Origin: Acidobacteriota bacterium | GTDB lineage: Bacteria > Acidobacteriota > Thermoanaerobaculia > Multivoradales > JAHEKO01 | Direction: 5' to 3' | Assembly (NCBI GenBank): GCA_029863825.1 | Contig: JAOTUP010000006.1 | Coordinates: 1 to 19,966 of the forward strand | DNA length: 19,966 nt | Part shown: piece by piece, positions 7,149 to 15,038 of the stretch | How positions within the stretch are numbered: the stretch's first letter is position 1 | Layout of the letters: each line of letters begins with the position of its first letter | The notes under the pieces: model-generated | The model's database searches: none | Seen by the model: only the letters and a program-made list of their open reading frames with translations | What the model was told of the DNA's origin: nothing | Position numbers and translations under genes: made by a program

Positions 7149-8536
7149 AACGTCTCGTCACGGCTCTCGTCTTGTCCGTCATGGCCGGAGTCTCCGCGCT
7201 CGCTGACACCGGCGCCCTCGATGTGCACGATGTCGTGGCGATCGCGCTGGAACGCAATCCGGCGCTCAAGGCGATCGAAGAACGCCTGGCCGAGCTCGAC
7301 GGCGGTATCCGCGAAGCCCGATCCGACGCCTTCCCGCAGGTCGCCCTGCGCTCGAGCTGGTCGCAGAATCGCAACCCGTCGCTTCTCAACAGCCCCGACT
7401 TCGAAGAGATCATCGACCTGTTCCCCGGCTTCGAGCCCGGCACACAAGAGCTGTACAACGTCTCGCTCGAGCTGTCTCAGCCGCTTCTTACCTCGGGCAA
7501 GGTCGGCTCTGCCGTCGAGCTGGCCAAGATCGCCGTCGATATCGGCGACATGCAGATAGAGACGGCAAAGCTCGATACCGCCGCCCTCGCCGCAGAGGCC
7601 TACTACCGCGTCCTGGAGGCCCGAGAAGGCCTTGCGGCCATCGAGATCCAGCAACAGACTCGCCGCGAATCACTCGCCGTCGTCAACGCCCGCTTCGAGA
7701 TCGGCGAGGCGACCGAGCTCGAAAGGCTGCAGGCCGAGGCGGCCCTGGCCGAGCTCCAGCCAGTCGTCGACACGGCTCGCGGGCGCGTCACAGTGACCGA
7801 GATCGACCTCCGGGCGGTGCTCGACCTGCCCGAACGCGCGGCACTTGCCGTCGACGACCTCAGCACACCGCTGCCCGGGCTTCCCGCGCAGGAGGCGGCG
7901 TTTACGTTCGCCCTCGAGCATCGACCGGAATTCGAGGACCTCGAGCTGCAGATCGCCGCGCTGGGCGCCCAGCGCAAGATCACCAAGGCGGACGGCTACC
8001 CGCGGGTCGATCTCACCGGGGCCTATGGCCACACCGTCCGCCTGCTGGAGGATATCGACAGCTCCCGGTTCCAGGATTGGAACGTCGCTGTCGGCCTCTC
8101 GTGGGAGATCTACGACGGCGGCCGTCGACAGGGGCAAATCTCGCAGCTGGAAAGCCAGGGTCTGCAACTCGAGTGGCAGCTCGCCGCGCTGCGCAACCGC
8201 GTGCGCCAGGAAATCGAAAGCGCCCTCAGTGACTATCAAACCGCCCTGTCTCGCTGGTCGGCGTCCAAAATCTCGGCTCGGGCGGCCCGCGAAGCCAGCC
8301 GCGTGGCGGGTGAAAGCTACACCGAGGGTGTCGCCATCCAGGCGGACTGGCTGAGCGCGCAAGAGCGCGAGATCGATGCCGAGGTGGTGCTGGTTCAGGC
8401 GTACTACAGCGCTCAGATCGGTGCCGCGCGGCTGTCTCGGGCGCTGGGCCTTCGCGCCGACGAGGCCTGGAATCTCGAGACACACAATCGGACCGACGAA
8501 GATGAAACGGTGGAATCCCGTGGGGAGAACTCATGA
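7145..8536 (+). CDS. TolC-family outer-membrane efflux protein
   Basis: This 463-residue outer-membrane factor is the exit duct of the tripartite pump. A signal peptide ends near ALA-D (residues 19-21). The mature protein opens with DVVAIALERNPAL, the classic first helix of OEP/TolC repeats, and has two structural repeats. Amphipathic coiled-coil helices are rich in Ala, Glu, Gln and Arg (for example AEAYYRVLEAREGLAAIEIQ), separated by beta segments such as LYNVSLELSQPLLTSGKVG and its second-half counterpart WNVAVGLSWEIYDGGRRQGQ. Length is normal for the family. It begins inside the tetR stop (ATGA) and ends inside the adaptor start (ATGA), so translation of the three genes is probably coupled. 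Confidence 0.92.
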   Translation: MKRLVTALVLSVMAGVSALADTGALDVHDVVAIALERNPALKAIEERLAELDGGIREARSDAFPQVALRSSWSQNRNPSLLNSPDFEEIIDLFPGFEPGTQELYNVSLELSQPLLTSGKVGSAVELAKIAVDIGDMQIETAKLDTAALAAEAYYRVLEAREGLAAIEIQQQTRRESLAVVNARFEIGEATELERLQAEAALAELQPVVDTARGRVTVTEIDLRAVLDLPERAALAVDDLSTPLPGLPAQEAAFTFALEHRPEFEDLELQIAALGAQRKITKADGYPRVDLTGAYGHTVRLLEDIDSSRFQDWNVAVGLSWEIYDGGRRQGQISQLESQGLQLEWQLAALRNRVRQEIESALSDYQTALSRWSASKISARAAREASRVAGESYTEGVAIQADWLSAQEREIDAEVVLVQAYYSAQIGAARLSRALGLRADEAWNLETHNRTDEDETVESRGENS

Positions 8537-9585
8537 CGCGAAGTACTGGAATGCTGATCATGCCGGTGATTCTGCCGCTCGTCCTGACGGCGTGCGGAAC
8601 GAACAGCACTGCCACCGTTGAGAGCTCTGTGGGGCAAGAGGTGGCCGCCACACCTGTCCGCACGCTGGAGCTCGGGACCGAGGCGATTACCGACATAGCG
8701 ATCCTCAGCGCCGATCTGCTCCCACGCAGGCGGGCGACCCTCGCCGCGGAGGTCGCCGGTACCATCGAGGCACTCGGGGTCGACATCGGCGATCGCGTCG
8801 CCCGCGGCCAAAGCGTCTGCCGCATCGATACTCGCACTCTGCGCCAGCAGGTCGCCGAAGCCGAGGCACTCTACACCCAGGCCCTGGACCGTTGGGAGCG
8901 CGCCGACAAGTTGTTCGCCAAGCGCTCGATCACCAAGGAAAAACACATCGATGCGCGGGCTTCGCGCGACGTTGCCGACGCGCGGCTGGCCTCGGCGAGA
9001 CTGGCGCTCGCCAAATCCGATGTCAAGGCACCGTGGGCCGGACGCGTCGCCGCGCGCCTGGCCGAGGTCGGTGACTACGCCGCCCCGGGTCAGCCGCTGC
9101 TGGAACTGGTTGCCGTCGACCGTCTGAAGGTGCGAGCCGCGGCCTCATCGACTGACGTCCCTTATCTCGCAATCGGCGCGCCGGTCCGGCTGACAGTCGA
9201 CGTGCTCCCCGGGGAGGTCTTTACCGGCAGCGTGATCCGTCTCGGTGCGGAGCTCGATCCGGACACCAGAACGCTCGACGTCGAAGCGGAGATCGACAAC
9301 TCGGACGATCGACTTCGTCCCGGCTTCTTCGGCCGACTCGAAGTGCCGCGCCGGACGATCAGCGATGCGCTGCTCATCCCCCTGAGCGCCGTCGTCGACT
9401 TCGAAGACCACAAGGTGGCCTACGTCGTCGAGGACGGGAGTGCAGTGCGGCAAGAGATCACCCTTGGCACGGTCATCGGCGAGCGCGTCGTCGTCACCGG
9501 CGGCATTATTGCCGGTCAACGGGTCATCATCTCCGGTCTGCAGCAGGTCGCCGACGGCCAACCTGTCGTCGAGGAGACACTCTAG
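8533..9585 (+). CDS. RND efflux periplasmic adaptor (membrane-fusion lipoprotein)
   Basis: This 350-residue HlyD/AcrA-type adaptor joins the inner-membrane RND permease to the TolC-like duct. The N-terminus is a lipoprotein signal: a short basic start, a hydrophobic stretch and the lipobox LTAC with Cys21. The mature protein should therefore be lipid-anchored. It shows the barrel-sandwich (lipoyl-like) half LAAEVAGTIEALGVDIGDRVARGQSVCRI split across the lines, with the halves separated by a short helical hairpin (about residues 97-150, including RADKLFAKRSITKEKHID). The second lipoyl half, DVKAPWAGRVAARLAEVGDY, comes next, then a beta-barrel and the membrane-proximal domain. The hairpin is short, as in AcrA-like rather than very long adaptors. 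It overlaps the preceding gene by 4 nt and lies 2 nt before the permease. Confidence 0.93.
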   Translation: MTRSTGMLIMPVILPLVLTACGTNSTATVESSVGQEVAATPVRTLELGTEAITDIAILSADLLPRRRATLAAEVAGTIEALGVDIGDRVARGQSVCRIDTRTLRQQVAEAEALYTQALDRWERADKLFAKRSITKEKHIDARASRDVADARLASARLALAKSDVKAPWAGRVAARLAEVGDYAAPGQPLLELVAVDRLKVRAAASSTDVPYLAIGAPVRLTVDVLPGEVFTGSVIRLGAELDPDTRTLDVEAEIDNSDDRLRPGFFGRLEVPRRTISDALLIPLSAVVDFEDHKVAYVVEDGSAVRQEITLGTVIGERVVVTGGIIAGQRVIISGLQQVADGQPVVEETL

Positions 9586-9587
9586 GC

Positions 9588-12500
9588 ATGCGACTCACCG
9601 ATCGATCCCTCGCCAACCGGGTGACGGTGTTCTTTCTCGCCGCGGCGACGGTCTTCGCGGGGGTGAATGCGTACCGCTCGATTCCCCGTGAATCGTTCCC
9701 GGACATCGAGATCCCGCTGATCATCGTCTTCACTATTTACCCCGGCGCAGCGCCCGCCGACGTCGAGGAACAAGTCACCTACCAGCTCGAGCAGGAGCTC
9801 AAGGGCCTCGAGGGCATCAAGGATCTCACTTCGGTGTCTCAGGAAGGCTCGTCGGTCATCACCGCCGAGTTCGAATCGGGGACGGATATCGATGAGGCGC
9901 TGCAGAAGGTGCGCGACCGAGTCGATCTGGCGAAGCCGGATCTGCCTGGCGACGCGGAAGATCCCGTGCTGCAGGAGATCAATCTCTCAGACATCCCGAT
10001 CATCCAGGTCAACCTGTCGGGCGACGTCGGCCCGGTCGTCCTGAAGGAGCTTGCCGAAGACCTCCAGGATCGGCTCGAATCGCTTCCCGGCGTGCTGCGC
10101 GTCAACCTGGTCGGCGGTCTGGAGCGCGAGGTGCGGGTGGACGTTGATCCCGAGAAGCTGCGGCTCTACGGGCTGTCGCTCGATGATGTCCTGGACTGCG
10201 TCCGCGACGAGCACGTGTCCATCCCCGGCGGAGACATCGACCTCGGGACCCAGACGTTCGCTGTCAGGGTGCCGGGCGAGGTCGACGACCCCCTCGCCGT
10301 CGGCGACTTCGTCATCATTGCCCGCAACGGGCAGCCGATCTTCGTCCGCGACGTGGCGGATGTGTCGTTCGGATTCAAGGACCGCAGCTCCTTCGCTCGC
10401 ATCAACGGTGAGGAATCGGTGGCCCTGTCAGTGCAGAAGCGACTGGGCTCCAACCTCATCGAGGTGGCGGACTCCGTCAAGCGCGAAGTCGAGGCGGAGA
10501 AGGTGCACTGGCCCGCGAGCGTGACGACGGCCATCCTCGCCGATCAGAGCAAGGACATCCGCATCATGGTGCGGGATCTGGAAAACAATATTCTCTCTGG
10601 ACTGACGCTCGTTGTCCTGGTACTCATGTTCTCGCTGCGATTGCGCAATGCGTTGTTTGTCGGCATCGCCATTCCGTTATCCATGTTGATTGCATTCCTC
10701 GCCATCCAGCTCAACGGAATCACCCTCAACATGGTGGTCCTCTTCTCGCTGATCCTGGCGGTCGGCATGTTGGTGGACAACGCCATCGTCGTCATCGAGA
10801 ACATCTATCGCCACATGCAGGAGGGGACGTCACCTCTTCGCGCAGCGTCACGGGCGACGGGCGAGGTCGGCTCGGCCATCGCCTTCTCGACCCTCACGAC
10901 AGTCGCCGCCTTCTCGCCGCTTTTCTTCTGGCCGGACGTCATTGGCGACTTCATGTGGTACCTCCCTTACACCATCGTCCTGACGCTCTCCGCCTCACTG
11001 CTCGTCGCCTTCACCCTCAATCCGGCTCTGGCGGCCACCTTCATGCGGGTCAAGGACTCAGATCGGCTGGCACCGGGAGAAGACCACTCCGGTGGCAGGA
11101 ACCTCCAGGGCAAATCCGGCGCGTTCGTCGTCGAGACCTACCGGCGCAGCCTCGAGTGGGCGCTCGACCATCGAGCCGTCATCGTCATCGGCCTGCTGGC
11201 TCTATTCGTGGCGGTTCTCATGCTCTTTGCGACCTTCAACCACGGCGTCGAGTTCTTCCCGGAGACCGAGCCGCCGCAGATCTTTGTCGACATCGAGACG
11301 CCTTCCGGCACTCGCATCGAGGAGACCGACGCCCTTGTTCGCAATGTCGAAAGACGGCTGGCCGAGCTTCCCGACGTGCGGGTGATGGCTGCCGGCAGCG
11401 GCAGCGGGAGTCAAAGCGAGTTTTTCGGCGGCGGCTCGGGAAGTCCGACGGCGGGCCGCATCGTCCTCGATCTCATCGACCGCATGGAACGATCGCAGAG
11501 CTCTTTCACGACGATGGCGAAGGCGCGCGAACTGGTGGCGAGTGTTTCCGGTGCGGTGATCGAAGTCGATCGCCCGGACGAGGGTCCACCGGTCGGTGAT
11601 CCGGTCTCCGTCGACTTGAGCGGCGACGACTTCGCGGTCCTCGGCGATATCGCCCGGCGGATCCGACTCGAGATCGCCGACATCGACGGGCTGGTCTCGC
11701 TGGACGACGATTTCGATCTCGCTCGGCCGGAGATACTGATCCGGCTCGATCGCACCCAGGCCGCACGCCTCGGCCTGACCACGGCGAAGGTGGCCGGGAC
11801 GATCCGCACCGCCGTCAACGGCACCGAGGCGGCAACGTTTCGCCAGGGTGACGAGGACATCGACATCACGGTACGACTGGCGGAGGCATCGCGCAACTCG
11901 CTCGAAGATCTCCGACGACTGACGGTCGTCAGCGAAGAAAACGGCCAGATTCCGATCTCCGCAATCGCCTCCGTCGACAGAACCAAGGCGCTGACCGCGA
12001 TCCGCCACAAGGACCAGAAGCGGGTTGTCACGGTGAGCGGCAAGGTGACGAACCCGACGCTTGCCGAACCCGTCCTGCAGCAAGTAAGGAGCCGGCTGGA
12101 GGCGATCCCTGACCTGTTGCCGGCCGGGTATACGTTGACGTATGCAGGGCAAAGCGAGGACGAGGAAGAGGCCAAGGACTTCCTGTCGAACGCGTTCCTC
12201 TACGGCGTCATCATGGTTCTCGGACTGATGGTGGCGAAGTTCGACTCCCTGGCCCTGCCGGCGATCGTCCTCACGAGCGTCGTCATGTCGATGATCGGCG
12301 TGCTCCTGGGACTGCTCGTCACCGGTCTCCCCTTTGGCATCATCATGACCGGCCTCGGCGTCATCTCGCTGGCCGGCATCGTCGTCAACAACGCCATCGT
12401 GCTGCTCGACTACGGCGAGCTCCTCGGCGCCAAGGGTCTTGCGCGACGGGAGCGTGTCATGCTCACCGGCATCCGGCGCCTGCGACCGGTGCTGCTGACC

Positions 12501-12788
12501 GCGGTGACGACGATCCTCGGCCTGATTCCTCTCTCGACGGGCTACGAGTTCGACTTCCACGCTCTGCATTTCTCCTCCGGCGGCGAGAGCAGTCAGTGGT
12601 GGAAGGGGATGGGCGTGGCAGTGATCTTCGGCCTCGCCTTCGCCACCTTCCTCACCCTCATCGTCCTGCCCGTGCTCTACGACGGGCTGCTGCAGTGGCG
12701 CGAATGGCGAGCGAAAAAGAAGTCTGGGGCGCCGCTCGACATCGAGGCGGTGACTGAGCCGAGTTCCGACAGCGAGCTGGTGGCGTGA
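9588..12788 (+). CDS. RND efflux permease (HAE-1/AcrB-like)
   Basis: This 1066-residue inner-membrane, proton-driven exporter has the expected RND topology. TM1 lies near 12-28, then a large periplasmic loop (about 35-330), TM2-6 (about 336-480), TM7 near 530-548, a second periplasmic loop (about 550-865) and TM8-12 to about 1030. Early motifs ESFPDIEIPLI and YPGAAPADVEEQV are family hallmarks. In TM4, GMLVDNAIVVIEN gives Asp397 but Asn398 where AcrB has D407-D408. In TM10, GIVVNNAIVLLDY gives Asn934 where AcrB has K940. A Gly/Ser-rich loop (603-620) lies in the second periplasmic domain. Length and conservation suggest a working pump. The substrate cannot be read from sequence, and the drug or lipid export implied by the family is only inference. 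Last gene of the operon. Confidence 0.94.
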   Translation: MRLTDRSLANRVTVFFLAAATVFAGVNAYRSIPRESFPDIEIPLIIVFTIYPGAAPADVEEQVTYQLEQELKGLEGIKDLTSVSQEGSSVITAEFESGTDIDEALQKVRDRVDLAKPDLPGDAEDPVLQEINLSDIPIIQVNLSGDVGPVVLKELAEDLQDRLESLPGVLRVNLVGGLEREVRVDVDPEKLRLYGLSLDDVLDCVRDEHVSIPGGDIDLGTQTFAVRVPGEVDDPLAVGDFVIIARNGQPIFVRDVADVSFGFKDRSSFARINGEESVALSVQKRLGSNLIEVADSVKREVEAEKVHWPASVTTAILADQSKDIRIMVRDLENNILSGLTLVVLVLMFSLRLRNALFVGIAIPLSMLIAFLAIQLNGITLNMVVLFSLILAVGMLVDNAIVVIENIYRHMQEGTSPLRAASRATGEVGSAIAFSTLTTVAAFSPLFFWPDVIGDFMWYLPYTIVLTLSASLLVAFTLNPALAATFMRVKDSDRLAPGEDHSGGRNLQGKSGAFVVETYRRSLEWALDHRAVIVIGLLALFVAVLMLFATFNHGVEFFPETEPPQIFVDIETPSGTRIEETDALVRNVERRLAELPDVRVMAAGSGSGSQSEFFGGGSGSPTAGRIVLDLIDRMERSQSSFTTMAKARELVASVSGAVIEVDRPDEGPPVGDPVSVDLSGDDFAVLGDIARRIRLEIADIDGLVSLDDDFDLARPEILIRLDRTQAARLGLTTAKVAGTIRTAVNGTEAATFRQGDEDIDITVRLAEASRNSLEDLRRLTVVSEENGQIPISAIASVDRTKALTAIRHKDQKRVVTVSGKVTNPTLAEPVLQQVRSRLEAIPDLLPAGYTLTYAGQSEDEEEAKDFLSNAFLYGVIMVLGLMVAKFDSLALPAIVLTSVVMSMIGVLLGLLVTGLPFGIIMTGLGVISLAGIVVNNAIVLLDYGELLGAKGLARRERVMLTGIRRLRPVLLTAVTTILGLIPLSTGYEFDFHALHFSSGGESSQWWKGMGVAVIFGLAFATFLTLIVLPVLYDGLLQWREWRAKKKSGAPLDIEAVTEPSSDSELVA

Positions 12789-12815
12789 GGGCGTGGGGGA
12801 TTGAGGGTGTGAGGG
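12789..12815 (+). other. G-quadruplex motif immediately after the RND permease stop
   Basis: Four G-runs (12789-12791, 12795-12799, 12805-12807, 12813-12815) are separated by loops of 3, 5 and 5 nt, fitting the G3+N1-7 pattern on the coding strand. It begins at the base after the TGA, so the structure could form in the mRNA 3' end. No ordinary U-tract terminator is visible there. Folding is untested. Confidence 0.45.
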
Positions 12816-12939
12816 CATCACGAGGCATGGATCGCGCCCCAACGGACGAGTGCCCGCGAAAAGTGCTCCGAGCCGCGGCCACCTTTCACCACGACAGAGC
12901 GTGACCAGCCAATGTCCGGGCCCAACCTCGCTGATTCAC

Positions 12940-13081
12940 CGCGAGTGGCGGTCCCGGAGTGAGCATCTCTGCGCTCACAAAGGGACGGCCCGAGCGGCCG
13001 CTCCCGTCGACGCGCGAACGAGCATACCGACGCCAGCCGCGAGCGGGTGCCCTGCCCACGAGCATCTCTGCGCTCGAGGCA
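12940..13081. repeat. 142-bp intergenic repeat, copy 1
   Basis: This is identical to 13145-13286 except at one base (A at 12979, G at 13184). The unit holds two related monomers. Each contains the core GAGCATCTCTGCGCTC (12961-12976 in monomer A, 13060-13075 in monomer B, 99 bp apart), a preceding CGCGAG-rich stretch and a following AAGG...CCCGAGCG...CTCCC stretch. It also contains the perfect palindrome GAGCGGCCGCTC at 12992-13003. No gene, transposase or flanking target-site duplication is seen. Confidence 0.9.
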
Positions 13082-13144
13082 AGGCGCCCCGAGCGCCCTC
13101 TCCCCGTTCACTCCGGCACACGCGCCGAGCTCGCCGCTAACGGT

Positions 13145-13286
13145 CGCGAGTGGCGGTCCCGGAGTGAGCATCTCTGCGCTCACGAAGGGACGGCCCGAGC
13201 GGCCGCTCCCGTCGACGCGCGAACGAGCATACCGACGCCAGCCGCGAGCGGGTGCCCTGCCCACGAGCATCTCTGCGCTCGAGGCA
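13145..13286. repeat. 142-bp intergenic repeat, copy 2
   Basis: This is the second copy, offset by 205 bp from copy 1 with one mismatch. Cores lie at 13166-13181 and 13265-13280, and the GAGCGGCCGCTC palindrome at 13197-13208. The 63 bp between the copies continue the diverged tail of monomer B. The four cores are therefore spaced 99, 106 and 99 bp, an A-B-A-B higher-order tandem. The repeat ends about 50 bp from the fabF stop. Confidence 0.9.
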
Positions 13287-13302
13287 GTGGCGTCCGAAGC
13301 GG

Positions 13303-13322
13303 CGCTTCCGCCAGCGGAAGCG
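13303..13322 (-). terminator. Hairpin downstream of fabF, possible terminator
   Basis: Perfect 8-bp arms CGCTTCCG and CGGAAGCG enclose a 4-nt loop, 14 nt after the fabF stop. There is no T-run after it, so it may stabilise the 3' end or mark a factor-dependent terminator rather than act as a classical intrinsic one. Confidence 0.4.
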
Positions 13323-13330
13323 AGTGCTCG

Positions 13331-13355
13331 GCGCCGCTACGCGCCCCAGCGGCGC
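13331..13355 (-). terminator. GC hairpin spanning the fabF stop codon
   Basis: Perfect 8-bp arms GCGCCGCT (13331-13338) and AGCGGCGC (13348-13355) enclose a 9-nt loop that contains part of the fabF TAG (13337-13339). Together with the next hairpin it forms a double stem-loop at the operon end. A role in termination is inference. Confidence 0.3.
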
Positions 13356-14581
13356 ATCGCGAGCGCCGCGTTCGTGCCACCAAAACCGAAGGAATTGGTC
13401 AGCGCGGCGCCGATCTCCGCGGCGCGCGCCGTGTGAGGCACGAAGTCCAGATCGCATCCGTCGCTCGGATTGTCGAGATTGAGCGTCGGCGGCAGCATCT
13501 GGTGGCGAATCGCCAACGCCAGAATACCGGCCTCCAGCCCACCCGCGGCCCCCAGCAGATGGCCGCTTGAGGACTTCGTCGACGACACGGCCAACTCGTA
13601 GGCATGGTCCCCGAAGAGGGACTTGATGGCGACAATCTCGCTCTCGTCCCCAAGCGGAGTCGACGTGCCGTGCGCGTTGATGTAGTCGATGTCCGTGAGC
13701 GCAAGCCCGGCATCCGAGACCGCGAGCTCCATCACCGATCGCGCGCCCGCCCCGTCCGGGTGAGGTGCCGAGATGTGATGCGCGTCACCGCTCATGCCGT
13801 AGCCGACGATCTCGGCATAGATCTCCGCGCCGCGCTCCTCGGCGGCGCTCAGCTCTTCGAGCACGAGGATGCCGGCGCCCTCGCCAAGCACGAATCCATC
13901 GCGATCTCGGTCCCATGGCCGTGACGCCTTCTCTGGCTCGTCATTACGCGTCGAGAGAGCCTTCATGGCACAGAATCCGCCCACCGCGAGCGGTGTGATC
14001 ACGGCCTCGGTCCCGCCCGCCAGCATGGCGTCGGCGTAGCCGTGCTGAATGATGCGGAATGCGTCGCCGATGGCGTGAAGCCCGGTCGAGCACGCGGTCG
14101 CGGGCGCCGAATTCGGCCCTGTGATGCCGTAACGAATCGTGATCTGGCCGGCAGCCATGTTGGAGGCCAGACTGGGAATGAAGAACGGAGAGATTCTCCC
14201 GACCCCGCGCTCGAGCAGCACCTTGTGCGTGGATTCGATCGTCTGGAGGCCGCCGATCCCCGACCCGACGATCGCGCCGGTGCGGTGCCGTCCGATGGCA
14301 TCGAACGGCAACTCGGCGTCCTCGACCGCAAAGTGCGCCGCCACGAGGCCGAGCTGGATGAAGCGGTCGGAGCGCCGAATCAGCTTGCTGTCGAGGTAGC
14401 GGCTGGCGTCGAAGTCCGGCACCTCTCCGGCGATTCGCGCCGGGAAGTCCGTCGTGTCGAAGGCGGTGATCGCACCGATGCCGCTTTCCGCATGCATCAA
14501 GGCGCCCCAGGTCTCGTCCGTACCTATCGCCAGGGGAGAGACCAGACCGACCCCGGTCACTGCGACGCGTCGACGTTCCAT
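13337..14581 (-). CDS. fabF: Beta-ketoacyl-ACP synthase II
   Basis: FabF is the cytosolic elongating condensing enzyme of type II fatty-acid synthesis: malonyl-ACP plus acyl-ACP gives beta-ketoacyl-ACP. The 414-residue thiolase-fold protein has the full Cys-His-His triad: C164 in ATACSTG, H304 in NAHGTSTPLGD and H341 in KSSSGHLLGAAG. FGFGGTNA (398-405) is the C-terminal gate motif. Length is close to E. coli FabF (412). The start is ATG at 14581 (MERRRVAVTG) because GGGGA lies 5 nt upstream; an in-frame GTG at 14593 would add four residues. It is the last gene of the operon, 52 nt after acpP, followed by two hairpins and then the convergent gap. Confidence 0.97.
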   Translation of the reverse strand: MERRRVAVTGVGLVSPLAIGTDETWGALMHAESGIGAITAFDTTDFPARIAGEVPDFDASRYLDSKLIRRSDRFIQLGLVAAHFAVEDAELPFDAIGRHRTGAIVGSGIGGLQTIESTHKVLLERGVGRISPFFIPSLASNMAAGQITIRYGITGPNSAPATACSTGLHAIGDAFRIIQHGYADAMLAGGTEAVITPLAVGGFCAMKALSTRNDEPEKASRPWDRDRDGFVLGEGAGILVLEELSAAEERGAEIYAEIVGYGMSGDAHHISAPHPDGAGARSVMELAVSDAGLALTDIDYINAHGTSTPLGDESEIVAIKSLFGDHAYELAVSSTKSSSGHLLGAAGGLEAGILALAIRHQMLPPTLNLDNPSDGCDLDFVPHTARAAEIGAALTNSFGFGGTNAALAMRRWGA

Positions 14582-14633
14582 TTGATTCCCCACAGGCCGA
14601 GAGACCCCGGCCGCGAGCTCCGCAAAGAAGAGG

Positions 14634-14876
14634 CTAGCCGTCGCCCTTGCTGGCGCCCTCGATATACGAGGTCGCGTCCTGCACCTTGGCGATCTTCTCA
14701 GCGTCCTCGTCCGGAATCTCGATCCCGAACTCTTCCTCGAAGGCCATCACCAGCTCGACTACATCGAGGGAGTCAGCACCCAGGTCGTCAGTGAAGCTCG
14801 CCTCCGGCGTCACCTGATCGGCATCGACGCCGAGCTGCTCCACGATAATGCTCTGCACTTTCTCAGCAACACCCAT
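14634..14876 (-). CDS. acpP: Acyl carrier protein
   Basis: This 80-residue acidic carrier holds growing acyl chains on a 4'-phosphopantetheine arm. The attachment serine is S36 in the canonical GADSLDVVEL. The surrounding helix II (DSLDVVELVMAFEEEFG) is the docking surface for Fab enzymes, and IPDEDAEKI (54-62) is typical helix III. Length and charge are normal. The start is ATG at 14876 with GAGGAG about 10 nt upstream. It is separated from fabG by a 162-nt gap containing a hairpin. This is unusually long for this otherwise overlapping operon and may allow separate, higher expression. Confidence 0.97.
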   Translation of the reverse strand: MGVAEKVQSIIVEQLGVDADQVTPEASFTDDLGADSLDVVELVMAFEEEFGIEIPDEDAEKIAKVQDATSYIEGASKGDG

Positions 14877-14952
14877 TTCGTTTGATCTCCTCAGTTAGGT
14901 TGGCTTTCAGGCCGGACCTTGCCCTTCGTGTTCTACCACAATCCCGCAAAAC

Positions 14953-14968
14953 GAGCCTATCTAGGCTC
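14953..14968 (-). promoter_or_regulatory. Intercistronic hairpin between fabG and acpP
   Basis: GAGCCTA and TAGGCTC are perfect 7-base inverted arms separated by 2 nt, so about 5 bp would pair around a 6-nt loop. On the minus strand the stem is followed by GTTTTG. It could be a weak attenuator or terminator, or an RNA-processing or stability element upstream of the abundant acpP message. The T-run is short, so strong termination is unlikely. Confidence 0.4.
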
Positions 14969-15038
14969 TTGCTCCTTCACCTCACGCTCCGGCACGCAAC
15001 CGCGCCATCGGTCGATGTCCCTTCGCCAGCGACCAACG

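Larger units (their letters stand above)
12789..13336. other. 548-bp gene-free gap between convergent operons
   Basis: No believable gene is present. Open frames exist on both strands (for example minus 12818-13270 and plus 12959-13570). They consist of Arg/Ala/Pro-rich text generated by the repeats, have no ribosome-binding sites, and one runs into fabF antisense. The gap holds a G-quadruplex motif at the left end, unremarkable sequence at 12816-12939, the repeat block 12940-13286 and a hairpin at the right end. Confidence 0.8.

Noticed and set aside
11202..12842. 546-codon minus-strand frame opposite the RND permease
   Set aside because: It is an antisense shadow with Asp/Arg/Gln-rich text and no family motif.
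12992..13003. Perfect palindrome GAGCGGCCGCTC as a protein-binding site
   Set aside because: It is part of the repeated unit in GC-rich DNA and nothing near it suggests an operator.
12940..13286. CRISPR-like array (regularly spaced 16-bp core)
   Set aside because: Period is about 100 bp, the 'spacers' are themselves repeated, only four cores exist, and no cas gene is near.
12818..13570. Several open frames on both strands in and beside the 142-bp repeats
   Set aside because: Their Arg/Ala/Pro-rich sequences are the repeats read in different frames, with no ribosome-binding sites, and one runs into fabF antisense. The repeat is better seen as noncoding.
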